From assembly GCA_016194625.1 (NCBI GenBank), contig JACQBB010000203.1, positions 1 through 5,992 of the forward strand: a stretch of 5,992 bases of DNA, in the 5' to 3' direction. Every line of letters begins with the position of its first letter. The stretch's first letter is position 1. Below the pieces are notes generated by a model that was not told the DNA's origin, made no database searches, and worked only from the letters and a program-made list of their open reading frames with translations. The stretch is from Elusimicrobiota bacterium (lineage in GTDB: Bacteria; Elusimicrobiota; Elusimicrobia; UBA1565; UBA9628). The position numbers were made by a program, and so were the translations under genes. Positions 5,132-5,992 of this stretch are shown here, one piece after another.

Positions 5132-5992
5132 CGTCGGCTTGATCTCTTGCTCGATCCCGCGCAGGGCGAGCTTCAGGTCGTCCGGGCTGGACGCGGCCGC
5201 GAGCACCTCGGCCTCCGTCGCCAGCCCGTCCTTGAACAGCTTCACGAGCGACTGGTTGAAGGTCAGCATGCCGTAGAACTGGCCCTTCGCGAGCGCCTGC
5301 ACGATCTCCTGCGACTTGTTGTCCTCGATCTGCTTGCGCACGTGCGGGGTGTTGATCAGGATCTCGACGGCCGGCACGCGGCCGCCCTTCGTGGACGGGA
5401 GCAGGCGCTGCGAGATGATCGCGCGCAGGCACTCCGCCAGCTGGATGCGCACCAGCGGCTGCTGGTGCGGCGGGTACATGTCGACGATGCGCGCGATCGT
5501 CTGCACCGCGTCGATCGTGTGCAGCGTCGCGAAGACGAGGTGGCCGGTGAGCGCCGCGGTGATCGCCGCCGAGGTCGTCTCCGGGTCGCGCATCTCGCCG
5601 ATCATCACGACGTCGGGGTCCTGGCGCATCGCCATCTTCAGGCCGTCGGCGTAGCTCTGCGTGTCCTCGCCGATCTCGCGCTGGGTGATGATCGCCTTCT
5701 TGTCCTTATGGACGAACTCGATCGGGTCCTCGATGGTCAGCACGTGCTCGGCGCGCGTGTCGTTGATGTAGTCCACCATCGCGGCCAGGCTCGACGACTT
5801 GCCCGAGCCGGTGATGCCGGTGACCAGCACCAGGCCGCGGCTGTTGTCGGCGATCTTCTTCATCGTCGCGACGGGCAGGCGCAGGTCCTGGAGCGTCGGG
5901 ATCTGGGTCGAGATGTAGCGCACGGCCAGGCACAGCTTCTGGCGCTGCTTGTAGGCGTTGACGCGGAAGCGCGCGACGTCGCCGGCCTGGAA
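5129..5992 (-). CDS. Type IV pilus retraction ATPase, PilT/PilU family (5' end cut by window edge)
   Basis: The visible C-terminal 287 residues belong to a hexameric secretion-type ATPase that powers pilus retraction (twitching motility, DNA uptake) at the cytoplasmic face of the inner membrane. The frame enters from the right edge with FQAGDVARFRVNAYKQR, the end of the N-terminal PAS-like domain, so the start codon lies outside the window. Next come Walker A TGITGSGKSSS (58-68 of the visible part), the Asp box TIEDPIEF (86-93), Walker B DPDVVMIGEMRDPET (125-139) and the His box GHLVFATLHT (150-159). The C-terminus reads GMLTFNQSLVKLFKDG and has EDNKSQEI where classical PilT has AIRNLIREGK, so it looks closer to PilU or PilT2. 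It precedes the deoxynucleoside kinase by 12 bases. No other pilus gene is in view. An assembly ATPase (PilB) is unlikely because no zinc-binding tetracysteine insert is seen between the Asp box and the C-terminus. Confidence 0.93.
   Translation of the reverse strand, partial: FQAGDVARFRVNAYKQRQKLCLAVRYISTQIPTLQDLRLPVATMKKIADNSRGLVLVTGITGSGKSSSLAAMVDYINDTRAEHVLTIEDPIEFVHKDKKAIITQREIGEDTQSYADGLKMAMRQDPDVVMIGEMRDPETTSAAITAALTGHLVFATLHTIDAVQTIARIVDMYPPHQQPLVRIQLAECLRAIISQRLLPSTKGGRVPAVEILINTPHVRKQIEDNKSQEIVQALAKGQFYGMLTFNQSLVKLFKDGLATEAEVLAAASSPDDLKLALRGIEQEIKPT

Noticed and set aside
4383..5432. Open minus-strand frame of 349 codons across the kinase and pilus ATPase.
   Set aside because: It is a frame shadow of two clearly recognisable genes, and its product is Arg/Ala/Pro/Gly-rich without motifs.

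Overview
This is a GC-rich (by eye, around two-thirds G+C) chromosomal segment from a bacterium. It is densely packed and every supported gene lies on the minus strand, so transcription runs from the right edge to the left edge. Seven protein genes are visible. In transcription order they are: a type IV pilus PilT/PilU-family ATPase (5' end outside the window), a deoxynucleoside kinase, a PgeF/YfiH-family multicopper-oxidase-like protein, a HisC-type aminotransferase, cytidylate kinase, a PlsC-type acyltransferase, and ribosomal protein S1 (3' end outside the window). I see no RNA gene, mobile element or CRISPR array. The long plus-strand open frames are antisense shadows caused by the base composition.

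There are two blocks. On the right, pilT/U and the deoxynucleoside kinase are 12 bases apart, and the kinase's Shine-Dalgarno overlaps the pilT/U stop codon. On the left, pgeF-hisC-cmk-plsC form a chain in which each stop codon overlaps the next start by four bases (ATGA, GTGA, ATGA), followed after 47 bases by rpsA with its own strong ribosome binding site. The blocks are separated by about 60 bases holding an AT-rich dyad of about 44 bp (4341-4384). Its core is a perfect 16-bp palindrome, and its arms carry two inverted 9-mers, each one base away from the DnaA box consensus TTATCCACA. This is the most unusual non-coding signal in the window.

The order hisC - cmk - plsC - rpsA resembles the widespread supercluster hisC2-tyrA-aroA-cmk-(plsC/ispH)-rpsA, with the shikimate and prephenate genes absent here. 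HisC may therefore serve aromatic amino acid synthesis as well as, or instead of, histidine. Three proteins (deoxynucleoside kinase, PgeF, Cmk) can be linked to nucleoside or nucleotide metabolism. PlsC and S1 belong to phospholipid synthesis and translation.

The taxon cannot be fixed from the sequence. A type IV pilus ATPase, a compact S1 with four visible repeats, and a bacterial deoxynucleoside kinase suggest a GC-rich Gram-negative, non-gammaproteobacterial lineage (for example Elusimicrobiota or a deltaproteobacterial-type group), with low confidence. Most of the window is ordinary core-genome content. I found no convincing undescribed system.
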